From assembly GCF_000178955.2 (NCBI RefSeq), contig NC_016631.1:496001-560000 (forward strand): 64,000 nt of DNA, read 5' to 3'. This DNA is from Granulicella mallensis MP5ACTX8 (GTDB lineage: Bacteria; Acidobacteriota; Terriglobia; Terriglobales; Acidobacteriaceae). The position numbers were made by a program, and so were the translations under genes. The notes beneath the pieces are model-generated. The model was not told where the DNA came from. It saw only the letters and a list, made by a program, of their open reading frames with translations, and did no database searches. Positions 15,910 to 24,295 of this stretch are shown here, one piece after another (the first letter of the stretch is position 1; each line of letters opens with the position of its first letter).

Positions 15910-17682
15910 CTATAGCACCGGAGAATCGTCATGCAGCATCGTCTTCCGGATAACCTTTACCGGGGCGAAGCCCTGGCGCATAAAGTCGTCGTGGAAGTGC
16001 TGCAGGTCGAATGCCGGACCCTGCTTCTTCTTTACGTCTTCGCGCAGCTTCATGATCTCGAGCTTGCCGAGCGTGTAGTAGAGATACAGCGCATCCGAGG
16101 TGCCGCGTTTTGTCTCCATCGTCCCGATGGCGCGCGACTGGTAGCCCTCTTTGACGAAGAAGTTCACCGCATCGTCGAAGCTCATCGCCCCGCCTGTGCC
16201 GGTGTGCATGCGGATGCTCACGACGAAGCGGGCATCGCGCAGCAGCGCGTCCTGAAGCTGGCCGAGGCGTATCAGCTTCGCTTCACGCTCCGTCTTGGCT
16301 CCGAAGCCCGGCTGGCCGTAGCCTTCGTCCAGCATCATCTGCTCGCAGTAGTGGGCCCAGCCTTCGATATTGGTATTCGCTCCGAGCAGCTTGCGGATCT
16401 TCGAGGGGAACTGCGGCTGCCAGAGGAACTGCACATAGTGGCCGGGATAGGCCTCATGCACGCCGGTCGAAACGATCGTGCCGATATTGAAGGCCGCCAT
16501 ATGCTCGGCGACGCGCTCCGGCGTCCAACCCTTCTCCGGCAGCGTGACATTGAAATAAGCCTTGGTGGAGTGCGTCTCGAACGCTCCCGGCGGATCCATC
16601 GAAGCCTGCGTCGTGGCGCGCATAAAGGGCGGCGTCTCTTCGAGCGTCGGCTGCACGTCGCTGGGGATCGTGATGATGTGGTGCGAGCGGATATAGGTGA
16701 TCAGCGAATCGAACTCGCTGTGGAAGGCCCCCAGCAACTGGTCGGGCGCAGGATGGATCGTCGCCAGTTCGGCGAGCTCCTCCTGCGGCGTCTTTGCGGG
16801 ATCGATCTCCTTGGCAACCCGTGCAAACTCGGCCTGGTTCTTGTGCAGGTCGTCCATGGCGATCTGCAGCAGGCGGTCGAGCGGGATATCGACCATCTCG
16901 TTATAGGCGAGCGCCTTCTGGAAGGTGTCTGCTCCGTAACGAAAGTCGCCATTGGAGCGGGGCAGCAGGTCGGACTTCATCCACGCGCCATAGCTCTTGA
17001 GCGCGTCGATGGCAGCCGCGTTGGTCTTGGCGAAATCGGCCTTGGCCTTGGCATCGTCGGCATCCTTGAAGGCTTCGGGCACGTCGCTCTGAAAGAAGCT
17101 GACGAGGCCGTCGATCTGTTCGAGGGCGATCTCGGTGTAGATATGCGGCGGGTTCTTGAGATTCTTGCGCGCCTCCAGCAGGGCCTGCGGAATCTGCCGC
17201 TCCCGCTCGACGGCAGCGCGCAGCCGCGTATTTACAGGGGCGTAGGGCCGTTCCATGATGCTGAAGATCGAGCTGGTCACGCCGCTGGAGTAGCTGTCGG
17301 GGTTCTTCTCCCAGCCGCGAATGACTTCGAGCTGCAACAGCGTAGCGTGGACGTTGTTCATCAGGATCTGGTAGTCCGCCGCGGGTTCCGCGTCGAGGGC
17401 TGTGGGGTCGATCTCGGCCAGCTTCTTCTCGAAGTCGTGCAGGGCCGCGGTCTCCTTCTGCACGTTCGCGGCGGAGTAGTCCTCCAGTTGGGTGTCGTAC
17501 TGATGCAGCCCGGCGCCGGTGCCAGCCGTCGGCGAGAACTTGAAGTAGACCTGATCGAAGTATTGTTCGGTGAGGTAGTTGAACGTCTGCGACGCGCCGT
17601 CGGCGGAGAGGTGCTGGGCGGAGGCGGGAAGGGCAGTCAGCATGAGGGCTCCGGCGAGCGAAGCGGAGAGCAGGGTGCGCAT
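15910..17682 (-). CDS. Secreted DUF885-family protein (putative metallohydrolase)
   Basis: About 590 residues from the ATG at 17682, which gives a clean signal peptide (MRTLLSASLAGALMLTALPASAQ); a GTG 12 codons upstream is less likely. The body is a DUF885 domain with GVHEAYPGHYVQF (HExxxxH zinc-like motif, about residue 410) and EGWAHYCEQ about 30 residues later, the two hallmarks of the family, related in fold to M2/M3-like peptidases. It is probably an exported peptidase or hydrolase; the substrate is unknown. The minus-strand gene ends in repeat-rich DNA on both sides and has no obvious operon partners. Confidence 0.88.
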   Translation of the reverse strand: MRTLLSASLAGALMLTALPASAQHLSADGASQTFNYLTEQYFDQVYFKFSPTAGTGAGLHQYDTQLEDYSAANVQKETAALHDFEKKLAEIDPTALDAEPAADYQILMNNVHATLLQLEVIRGWEKNPDSYSSGVTSSIFSIMERPYAPVNTRLRAAVERERQIPQALLEARKNLKNPPHIYTEIALEQIDGLVSFFQSDVPEAFKDADDAKAKADFAKTNAAAIDALKSYGAWMKSDLLPRSNGDFRYGADTFQKALAYNEMVDIPLDRLLQIAMDDLHKNQAEFARVAKEIDPAKTPQEELAELATIHPAPDQLLGAFHSEFDSLITYIRSHHIITIPSDVQPTLEETPPFMRATTQASMDPPGAFETHSTKAYFNVTLPEKGWTPERVAEHMAAFNIGTIVSTGVHEAYPGHYVQFLWQPQFPSKIRKLLGANTNIEGWAHYCEQMMLDEGYGQPGFGAKTEREAKLIRLGQLQDALLRDARFVVSIRMHTGTGGAMSFDDAVNFFVKEGYQSRAIGTMETKRGTSDALYLYYTLGKLEIMKLREDVKKKQGPAFDLQHFHDDFMRQGFAPVKVIRKTMLHDDSPVL

Positions 17683-17754
17683 GGGTGGAGTGTATCGAAA
17701 CCGAAGGCTTCGCTGCACTTATCTGGTGTCTGTTTTTTGTCGTTGCCTGTTTTT

Positions 17755-18003
17755 GCCTTTCTAGTTTGTCATTCCCGTAGGGAATCTGCTTTTGTCTTTG
17801 CAGTTGCATTTGCTTTTCTGGTTGTCATTCCGACCCTCGAGCGAAGCGAAGGGGAGTGAAGGGGAGTGAACCTGCTTCCTCCCGCTCTTCGCCAGTGCTG
17901 CCACAAACATTACGCGTTAGCTCAACCAGGCCCAGCTCCAATCCCCATGCTTTCTGGGTGTTTACAGGAAATCTCCTGTTACCGGGTAGTTGAATCGGAC
18001 GTA
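17755..18003. repeat. Family D element (truncated) fused to a family B end
   Basis: From about 17755 come family D left-arm sequences (CTTTCTAGTTTGTCATTCCC, then a second start GCTTTTCTGGTTGTCATTCC), CTGCTTCCTCCCGCTCTTCG and a D core ending TTTCTGGGTG at 17960. At that point the D element stops and a family B right end begins (ACAGGAAATCTCCTGTTACCG, about 17963-18003). It appears to be a junction formed by one element inserting into or recombining with another. The B end overlaps the 3' end of the acyltransferase gene. Confidence 0.7.
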
Positions 18004-19238
18004 CAGGCTTTGCGGAGTACCTCTTCTATGCCCGCAAGCAGGCCGGGAATAGGTTCGGGGCTGGTGTGCGTGAGATGGAGTGAGTCGTTGACTGTGACTG
18101 CTCCGAGGGTCTGCTCTCTGTCGATGCCACGCAGAGCACAGGGCGCCCAGAGGTCTGTGAGTTGTAGTGTGCCGAAGGTGCTGTCAAAGGGGAGACGGCC
18201 GAGATTCGTGAACATCACCTGTGCGTTGATCAGACTTCGCTTGAGCAGATCTGCCTGTTTGGCGGTGAGGTTCGTAGATACCACTTTAGTTTGCCGATCG
18301 ATCATCATCGAGATACTCTCTGGGTTTTTAACGGTAGAGAGGCCATCTCTCGCGAACCGCGCGAGATCCCAGAATGTCATCGGACTCTCTGGCGGGATCG
18401 AGATCTCACCACTGGTGAGGGAAATCATGCATTGATCTTCGAGGCCGAGGATATCGCGAACCTCGGCGGGTGACAGGATGCGGAGCGGGTGATTACGCCA
18501 GCTTTCGTCGAGAGACCTGCCTGCAAAGGTGAGAGCCGCGGAGAGGGCGGCATGGATCGTAACACCTTCCAGACGGCTGCGGTCCTGGAGAGCGAGGGTC
18601 TGTTCCGGTGTGAATTTAATACCGTCTACATGGGGCATTGCCGGGCGCTGCGCAACGAAAGCTGGCAGGCCTGGCTCGGTGGATGTCCTCTGTTTTGCTC
18701 CGAAGAGAGTCTCGCGGGATGGCATCAATGGTAGCTTTTCGAGGTCATGGCCGCTAAGAGAGAGGAGCATGTCCCGGAGTAGAAAGATGCGGGACGAGCC
18801 ATCGCAAACGGCGTGATGGGCGGAGAGGATGAAGATGCTCCGCTTCTCCTGATAGAGAAGGACTGCGCGGAAGAGAGGAGACTGATCGGGCGTGAAAGGC
18901 GCATTGATCTCTTTGGCAATCTCCTGCTGCCAGCGGGCATCGGTGGATGTGACTACACGGAGGGGGATGTGCTGGTGGGCAACGTGCCGAAAGTGTGGGA
19001 CACGGTTGAAGGCTGTGTCGATGCAAACGGAGAGCAATGGGTGGCGTCGTTGTATCGCGTCCAGCGCATCGCGCCATTGCTGGACGGTTGTGTGTCCGGT
19101 GATCTCGGCGGCAAGGGCTCCGTTGACAGGAAAATGTTGGCCGAAGAGGCAGTAGAGCTCTTCAAAGGCACCGAGGGGACGGAGGAGATCGCTGGTTAGA
19201 GGATCGAGTGGTTGTATCTCCTGCGAAGTCAAAGGCAT
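17979..19238 (-). CDS. Stand-alone condensation-domain acyltransferase (PapA5/NRPS C-domain-like)
   Basis: 419 residues. The pattern is a chloramphenicol-acetyltransferase-like fold: early PLGAFEELYCLFGQ, HPLLSVCI, and the catalytic motif HHAVCDGSS near residue 140 (HHxxxDG), with a later NLGRLPFDSTFG strand corresponding to the second half of the fold. It resembles WS/DGAT- and PapA-type acyltransferases and isolated NRPS condensation domains, which join an acyl thioester to an alcohol or amine. No carrier protein, adenylation domain or polyketide synthase is nearby, so donor and acceptor are unknown. The last residues and stop come from a family B repeat end. Its GC looks lower than that of its neighbours. 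Repeats flank both sides. Confidence 0.8.
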   Translation of the reverse strand: MPLTSQEIQPLDPLTSDLLRPLGAFEELYCLFGQHFPVNGALAAEITGHTTVQQWRDALDAIQRRHPLLSVCIDTAFNRVPHFRHVAHQHIPLRVVTSTDARWQQEIAKEINAPFTPDQSPLFRAVLLYQEKRSIFILSAHHAVCDGSSRIFLLRDMLLSLSGHDLEKLPLMPSRETLFGAKQRTSTEPGLPAFVAQRPAMPHVDGIKFTPEQTLALQDRSRLEGVTIHAALSAALTFAGRSLDESWRNHPLRILSPAEVRDILGLEDQCMISLTSGEISIPPESPMTFWDLARFARDGLSTVKNPESISMMIDRQTKVVSTNLTAKQADLLKRSLINAQVMFTNLGRLPFDSTFGTLQLTDLWAPCALRGIDREQTLGAVTVNDSLHLTHTSPEPIPGLLAGIEEVLRKACTSDSTTR

Positions 19239-19459
19239 GATGCATTCCTTTCCGGTTTGCAGTAAGAGAGGTATCTCTCACTGCTGCGGAGTGAAGTGTG
19301 CGTGTCCGCAAGGAATGACACCTTAAAGAGTTGCAAAAGAGTTGCAAATGCAATATCCACTCGGTATCTAAAACACAAACAGCAACTATTTATTCCCAGA
19401 AAACATGTCGGAAATCTTGTGTCGGACCAGACGTCCGATCCTGGGTGGTCACGGGTCGA

Positions 19460-19588
19460 AGCCCCAAAGGGGCGGTATATCTCAGCCCAGGGTGGGGACG
19501 CAAAGCGCGTGACGAACGTTTGCGATGAAGGTAGAGACCTGAAGGGGCGACCTATTGTGGTTGCACGATATACCGCCCCTTCGGGGCT
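19460..19588. repeat. E2 inverted-repeat element
   Basis: Arms AGCCCCAAAGGGGCGGTATATC and GATATACCGCCCCTTCGGGGCT are near-perfect inverted repeats, each itself containing an AGCCCC/GGGGC-type hairpin. The interior has CAGCCCAGGGTGG and GAAGGTAGAGACCTGAAGGG, both shared with the element at 23797-23935. Confidence 0.75.
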
Positions 19589-19620
19589 CGCTCATGCGGT
19601 CTGCAACGTGCTTTCGTTCT

Positions 19621-19725
19621 TGTCTTTGCCTTTGCTTTTCTGTTTGTCATTCCCGCAGGGAATCTGCTTCTGTCTTTGCTGTTGCTTGTTTTTCGTCGTC
19701 ATCCTGAGGCGTAGCCGAAGGACCC
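19621..19725. repeat. Family D partial copy
   Basis: Contains TGCCTTTGCTTTTCTGTTTG-TCATTCCCGCAGGGAATCTGC and then GCTTGTTTTTCGTCGTCATCCTGAGG, which is also found as a complete hairpin at 38766-38822. No matching right arm is present. Confidence 0.65.
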
Positions 19726-19755
19726 CCGCATTTTGGATCACCGCAAACGGACGCC

Positions 19756-22700
19756 CTACGCCCCTGCGTCCAGCGCCGTCAACAACTCTCGCGTCTCCGC
19801 AATCACCACATCCGCCTGCGCACTCGTCAGCGGCCACTTCAAAATCCCCTGCGGCGTAAGCTGCGCCCCATTTTTCGCATTCCGCGAGACGAGCTTCATC
19901 AACGCCCCCACGTTGACGCCTTTCCCCTCCTGCGCCGGAGCCGTGTGCAGCTTGTCGCTGAAGGTGACATACAGCATATCGCGCATGGCCTTGATCTTTC
20001 CGGCCTGCGCCAGCGGCGCATTCGCCGGTCGCACCGCCGCCGTCTCGCGAACCGCACGCGCGACGTTGGACTCCGTGCGATTCAGCGCTGCCCGGCTGGA
20101 GAACTGCAGATTGGCTGTCTGTGGCGGCTGTCCATGACGTCCCGCCAATGGTGGCCGTGCCATCGTAGACGGAGCCCACGCTCCATAAGCAGGACGAGCC
20201 GGCGGCTTTGCCGGTGGCGCGGGCTTCTTCGCAGGCTCTTCGATCGCCGTGCGCTTGCGTTCGATCTGCGCAATGCCGAGCTGCTCGCAGGTCAGGCGGA
20301 TCTCGCCCGCGGCGAGCAGGTGCAGCACATTCTCCGGCGGCGTTCCATAGCGGTCCTGCAGCTCGTCGCGAACCTCGGCCAGCTCCGCCTGGGTCTGCGA
20401 TCCGGCGATGCGCTTGTACATGCGCAGCCGCTGATTCTCTTCCGCGATATACGCGTCGTCGATGCGCAGCGAGATGCCGAGGTTCACCGTCACTTGCGGC
20501 CGCTCCTCGCGTCCCTCGCCCTTCAGCCGGCTTACGGCCTCTTCAAGCATCGTCGTGTACATCTCGAAGCCGATGGCCTCGATGTGCCCGCTCTGCTCGC
20601 CGCCGAGCATGTTGCCCGCGCCGCGCAGCTCCAGATCCAGCGCCGCAATCTTGAAGCCCGCGCCGAGGTCCGAGAACTCCTTGAGCGCCGCCAGCCTGCG
20701 CCGTGCGATCTCCGTAAGCTGCTGCTCCGGCGGAATCAACAGGTACGCATACGCGCGGCGGTTGGAGCGCCCAACGCGTCCACGCAATTGGTAAAGCTCG
20801 CTCAAACCGTGCCGGTCCGCGCGGTTGATGATGATGGTGTTCGCCTTCGAGATGTCCAAGCCGTTTTCGATGATGCTTGTCGCGCAGAGCACGTCGTACT
20901 CGCCGTCCATGAACGCGAGCATCACGCGTTCCAGTTCGGCCTCGGGCATCTGTCCGTGGCCCACAACGACGCGGGCCTGCGGCACCAGCTCGCGAATCAT
21001 CGAAGCCAGCTCGTAGATCGTCTCCACGCGGTTATGCACAAAGTACGTCTGCCCGCCTCGCTCCAGCTCCACCTCGACCGCAGTACGGATCAGCTTTTCG
21101 TCGAACTTCGCCACGACCGTCTGGATGGCCATGCGGTCCTTGGGCGGCGTCTCGATCACGCTCATATCGCGCAGCCCGACCAGCGACATATTCAAAGTGC
21201 GCGGGATCGGCGTTGCCGACATCGACAGCACATCGATGGCGGCGCGCATCTGCTTCAAACGCTCTTTATGGCGCACGCCGAAGCGCTGTTCCTCGTCGAC
21301 GACCAGCAGGCCGAGGTCCTGGAATTGCAGGCTCTGGGAGAGGATCGCGTGGGTGCCGATCAGGATATCGACCTTGCCCTGCGCGGTGCGTTCGAGGACA
21401 TCCTTCTTCTCTTTCGCGGTGCGGAAGCGCGAGATCATCTCGACGACGACTGGGAACTTGCTGAACCGCCGTTTGAAGCTCTCGAAGTGCTGGAAACAGA
21501 GCACCGTCGTCGGCGTGAGCACGGCGACCTGCTTGCCGTCCTGCACGGCCTTGAACGCCGCGCGCATGGCGACCTCGGTCTTGCCGTAACCGACGTCGCC
21601 GCAGAGCAGGCGATCCATCGGCTGCGTCGATTCCATATCGGCCTTGATGTCGGCGATGGCCCGCAACTGGTCGTCGGTCTCGTTGAAGTCGAAGGCGTCT
21701 TCGAACTCGTGCTGCATGTTGGTGTCGGGCGAAAACGCCGTGCCCACCGCGGCCTTGCGCTGCGCGTAGAGCTTCAGCAGCTCTTCGGCCATGTCCTGCA
21801 TGGCCTTCTTGACCCGCGCTTTGGTCTTGGCCCACGCCGGATTGCCGAGCCGGTTCAACTGCGGCGCGGGGCCGGTCTCGGTCGAGCGATACTTCTGGAT
21901 CAGGTCGAGCCGCGTGAGCGGAACATACAGCTTCGCGTCATCCGCGAAGTTGAGAATCATCAGCTCCAGCGGCGGCGCGTCGGGCTGGTCGAGCGTACGC
22001 AGACCCTCGTACCGCGCAATGCCGTGCTCCACGTGCACGACATAATCACCCACCGCCAGGTCGCGGAAGTCCGAGATAAACGCCGCCGTCTTCGACCTGC
22101 GGGCCGCGGGCCGCGCATGGACGTCGGCATCGTCGGAGAGATCGTTGGCCCCGATGACCACGAGCTGCCGCGCCGTCGCGCGGTCGAGATCGAGAATCTG
22201 CACGCCATTGGCGATAGCTGCGCGCACGATCACCGGCGTGCGCAGGTCTCCGGCCAGGTAGCTCGATTCCGAGTACACCGTCGTGGAGCCGCCCTGCTGG
22301 GGCCGCGACCCGATGCGGTAGGGCACACCGTACTCCTGCAGCAATCCCGCAAGCCGCTCGACTTCGCCCTGGTTCGCGGCGGCGATCAGCACGCGGGCCT
22401 CGTTCTCCATCAGCGACTTCAATTGGTCGACCAACGCGGGAATCGAGCCGTGGAAGCGCATGGTCGGCCGCGTCGCGAACTCGATCTCGCTGGCATCGCT
22501 GCGGTCCGCATCGAGCACATCGACGATGCCGATCTGGTCGAGCTCACAGCCGGAGTACGCGCGAACACGGTCCTGCAGCTCCCACGGCGAGAGATACAGA
22601 TCTTCCGGTCGTACCAGCGAGCCGATGCCCGCGCGGTCATGCCGCTGTTCGACCTTATTCCACCAGCGCTCGCCCTGGTTGTCCACCATCGAGGGCTCTT

Positions 22701-23661
22701 CGATGAAGACGCGCGGGCCGTTGGCGGAGGGCGCTCCCATCAAATCGAGCAGAGAGGATTTAGCGCCGGCAACGGCTGCATAGAACTCCCAGCCGGGAAA
22801 GATGGTGGCCTCGCCGGTGCGGGTGGCCACGTGGGTGACCAGCTCGTTCGGCGTCTCGCCGCCTTCGAGCTCAGCGCCAGCAGCCGTTCCGCTGCGGGTG
22901 AGCCGCGCGTTGATGGCGGTCAGAAGCTTTTCAGTAACCGGTGTTTCGGTGAGCGGGAGCAGCAGAATCTCATCGAGCGCGGAGCTTGACCGCTGCGTAT
23001 CGGGATCGAAGCGGCGCATCGACTCGATCTCATCGCCGAAGAAGTCGATGCGAACCGGCCGCTCCATCTCCGGCCCATAGACATCGAGGATGCCTCCGCG
23101 GACGGTGACCTGTCCGGGCATCTCGACGACATCTACGCGGGTATAGCCGACCGAGACCAGGTGCTCGATCAACATCTCGGGGATGTGCTCCTCGCCTGTG
23201 CGCAGGGTCAGTGCCAGGGCAGCGTAGAAGTCCCGGGCGAAGAGCTTCATGCAGACGGCTTCGACGGGCGCGATCACCAGCTTGGCGGCCCCGCTGGCGA
23301 GCTTCCATAGCGCCGCCGCGCGTTGCTCTTGAATTTCGGGATGCGGCGACAGGTTCTCGAACGGCAGCACGTCATGCGCGGGAAGCCGCAAAACCTCTTC
23401 GACGGCGAGCACGCCGGTCAGCTCGCAGGCCGCGAGCACCGCGGCGTGCAGGGCCTCGGCGGCCTTGTTGTCGGAGACGATCACCAGCGCCGGAGCCTGG
23501 GACGCACGGACGAAGTAGGGAAGATAGAGCGCTCGTGCGGTCGCGGTGAGTCCGGACACACGTCTCCGGCCCGTGCCGCCCGCCAAGTGGCGACGCGCAC
23601 GCTCAAAAGCTGCGGAGTGCTCCATGTCCGCCATCAACTCGCGGACGAAGGGAAGAATCAT
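19756..23661 (-). CDS. mfd: Transcription-repair coupling factor
   Basis: 1,301 residues; displaces RNA polymerase stalled at DNA damage and recruits UvrA. The order of domains is standard: UvrB-like N-terminal part (to about 350), RNA-polymerase-interacting domain (VGDYVVHVEHGIARYEGL), then RecG-like helicase motor with Walker A GDVGYGKTEVAMRAAFKA, DEEQRFGV, SATPIPRTLNMSL, the TRG-type segment (RVVVGHGQMPE...LCATSIIENGLD) and QLRGRVGRSNRRAYAYL. The C-terminal domain is interrupted by an insert of about 90 residues rich in Pro, Ala and Lys (PAKKPAPPAKPPARPAYG onward), making the protein longer than the usual 1,150. Monocistronic. Confidence 0.97.
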   Translation of the reverse strand: MILPFVRELMADMEHSAAFERARRHLAGGTGRRRVSGLTATARALYLPYFVRASQAPALVIVSDNKAAEALHAAVLAACELTGVLAVEEVLRLPAHDVLPFENLSPHPEIQEQRAAALWKLASGAAKLVIAPVEAVCMKLFARDFYAALALTLRTGEEHIPEMLIEHLVSVGYTRVDVVEMPGQVTVRGGILDVYGPEMERPVRIDFFGDEIESMRRFDPDTQRSSSALDEILLLPLTETPVTEKLLTAINARLTRSGTAAGAELEGGETPNELVTHVATRTGEATIFPGWEFYAAVAGAKSSLLDLMGAPSANGPRVFIEEPSMVDNQGERWWNKVEQRHDRAGIGSLVRPEDLYLSPWELQDRVRAYSGCELDQIGIVDVLDADRSDASEIEFATRPTMRFHGSIPALVDQLKSLMENEARVLIAAANQGEVERLAGLLQEYGVPYRIGSRPQQGGSTTVYSESSYLAGDLRTPVIVRAAIANGVQILDLDRATARQLVVIGANDLSDDADVHARPAARRSKTAAFISDFRDLAVGDYVVHVEHGIARYEGLRTLDQPDAPPLELMILNFADDAKLYVPLTRLDLIQKYRSTETGPAPQLNRLGNPAWAKTKARVKKAMQDMAEELLKLYAQRKAAVGTAFSPDTNMQHEFEDAFDFNETDDQLRAIADIKADMESTQPMDRLLCGDVGYGKTEVAMRAAFKAVQDGKQVAVLTPTTVLCFQHFESFKRRFSKFPVVVEMISRFRTAKEKKDVLERTAQGKVDILIGTHAILSQSLQFQDLGLLVVDEEQRFGVRHKERLKQMRAAIDVLSMSATPIPRTLNMSLVGLRDMSVIETPPKDRMAIQTVVAKFDEKLIRTAVEVELERGGQTYFVHNRVETIYELASMIRELVPQARVVVGHGQMPEAELERVMLAFMDGEYDVLCATSIIENGLDISKANTIIINRADRHGLSELYQLRGRVGRSNRRAYAYLLIPPEQQLTEIARRRLAALKEFSDLGAGFKIAALDLELRGAGNMLGGEQSGHIEAIGFEMYTTMLEEAVSRLKGEGREERPQVTVNLGISLRIDDAYIAEENQRLRMYKRIAGSQTQAELAEVRDELQDRYGTPPENVLHLLAAGEIRLTCEQLGIAQIERKRTAIEEPAKKPAPPAKPPARPAYGAWAPSTMARPPLAGRHGQPPQTANLQFSSRAALNRTESNVARAVRETAAVRPANAPLAQAGKIKAMRDMLYVTFSDKLHTAPAQEGKGVNVGALMKLVSRNAKNGAQLTPQGILKWPLTSAQADVVIAETRELLTALDAGA

Positions 23662-23796
23662 GCAGGATTTAGTTTAGCAACCGATGCCGCTTTGGCCTCG
23701 CTCCACCGTGTTTTCAACCTTTAGGACGCCCACAAAGTGAAAGGAGTCGACGCGGTGAAAGGGGTGCCACGGGGTGAAAGAAGTGCCGCGGGATCT

Positions 23797-23935
23797 AGCC
23801 CCAAAGGGGCGACATATCCCAGCCCAGGGTGGAGGCGGCAGGCGAGCGCTTTTTGCTCGCCATGTCGCCGCAACCCTGGGTTACAGCCCCAATGAAGGTA
23901 GAGCCCTGAAGGGGCGCCCTATCGGTCGTGCCACA
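23797..23935. repeat. E3 repeat, related to E2
   Basis: AGCCCCAAAGGGGCGACATATCCCAGCCCAGGGTGG at the left (given here in two shared blocks), GCGAGCGCTTTTTGCTCGC hairpin in the middle, then GAAGGTAGAGCCCTGAAGGG at the right. These blocks match E2. No long right-hand inverted arm is present. Confidence 0.65.
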
Positions 23936-23991
23936 GATGTTCGAGCTTTCGGCCAGAACCGTTCGTTGAACAATGATGGTCAGTCCTCTAC

Positions 23992-24240
23992 AGCGCGAAG
24001 CGCCAACCGTGACGCTTTAGCGTCGCGGGACGGTGGGTAAGGGAGGCAATCGCCTTTAGGCTACGGAGTAAGGGCCAAGCGAGAATGGGGCTTTAGCCCC
24101 GGGCCTTTTGATCGCAGCCGAAAGAAGGCCCGGGCCTAAAGGCCACATCTTTGCCAAGCCTCTATTTCCGTAGCCTAAGGGCTACGGCTCCCTCCGTCTC
24201 CTCGACGCTAAAGCGTCAACGAACGCGCTTCGCGCTATCC
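23992..24240. repeat. E4 large imperfect palindrome
   Basis: Two arms of about 120 bp pair imperfectly: CAGCGCGAAGCGC / GCGCTTCGCGCTATCC at the outer ends, GTGACGCTTTAGCGTC / GACGCTAAAGCGTCAAC next, GGCTACGG / CCGTAGCC, and GGGCCT / AGGCCC at the centre. Each arm has its own REP-like hairpins (GACGCTTTAGCGTC, GGGGCTTTAGCCCC). It ends about 40 bp before the putative gatB promoter element. Confidence 0.75.
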
Positions 24241-24295
24241 AGAACATTCTTTGTCGAAGGAACGATCCCCCACCCTTGGTAGAATCGTGGTGATT

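Larger units (their letters stand above)
19239..19755. other. Intergenic region with E2 palindrome and a D fragment
   Basis: The first 200 bp upstream of the acyltransferase are A/T-rich with a direct repeat AGTTGCAAA at 19327-19346 and probably hold its promoter. Elements E2 (19460-19588) and a partial D copy (19621-19725) occupy the rest. No gene is supported. Confidence 0.55.
23662..24295. other. Intergenic region with repeats E3 and E4
   Basis: Between the divergent mfd and gatB genes. Starts with short near-direct repeats (AAAGGAGTCGACGCGGTGAAAGG, GTGAAAGAAGTGCCGCGG) at about 23737-23790, then E3 and the large imperfect palindrome E4. No gene is supported. Confidence 0.6.

Noticed and set aside
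15931-17859. Long plus-strand open frame opposite the DUF885 gene
   Set aside because: Mirror of a well supported gene; runs into repeat DNA at its end and has no ribosome site.
19945-22989. Very long open frame on the plus strand opposite mfd
   Set aside because: High GC keeps antisense frames open; mfd on the minus strand has complete family motifs, and the opposite frame gives a His/Arg/Leu-rich sequence with no recognisable fold.
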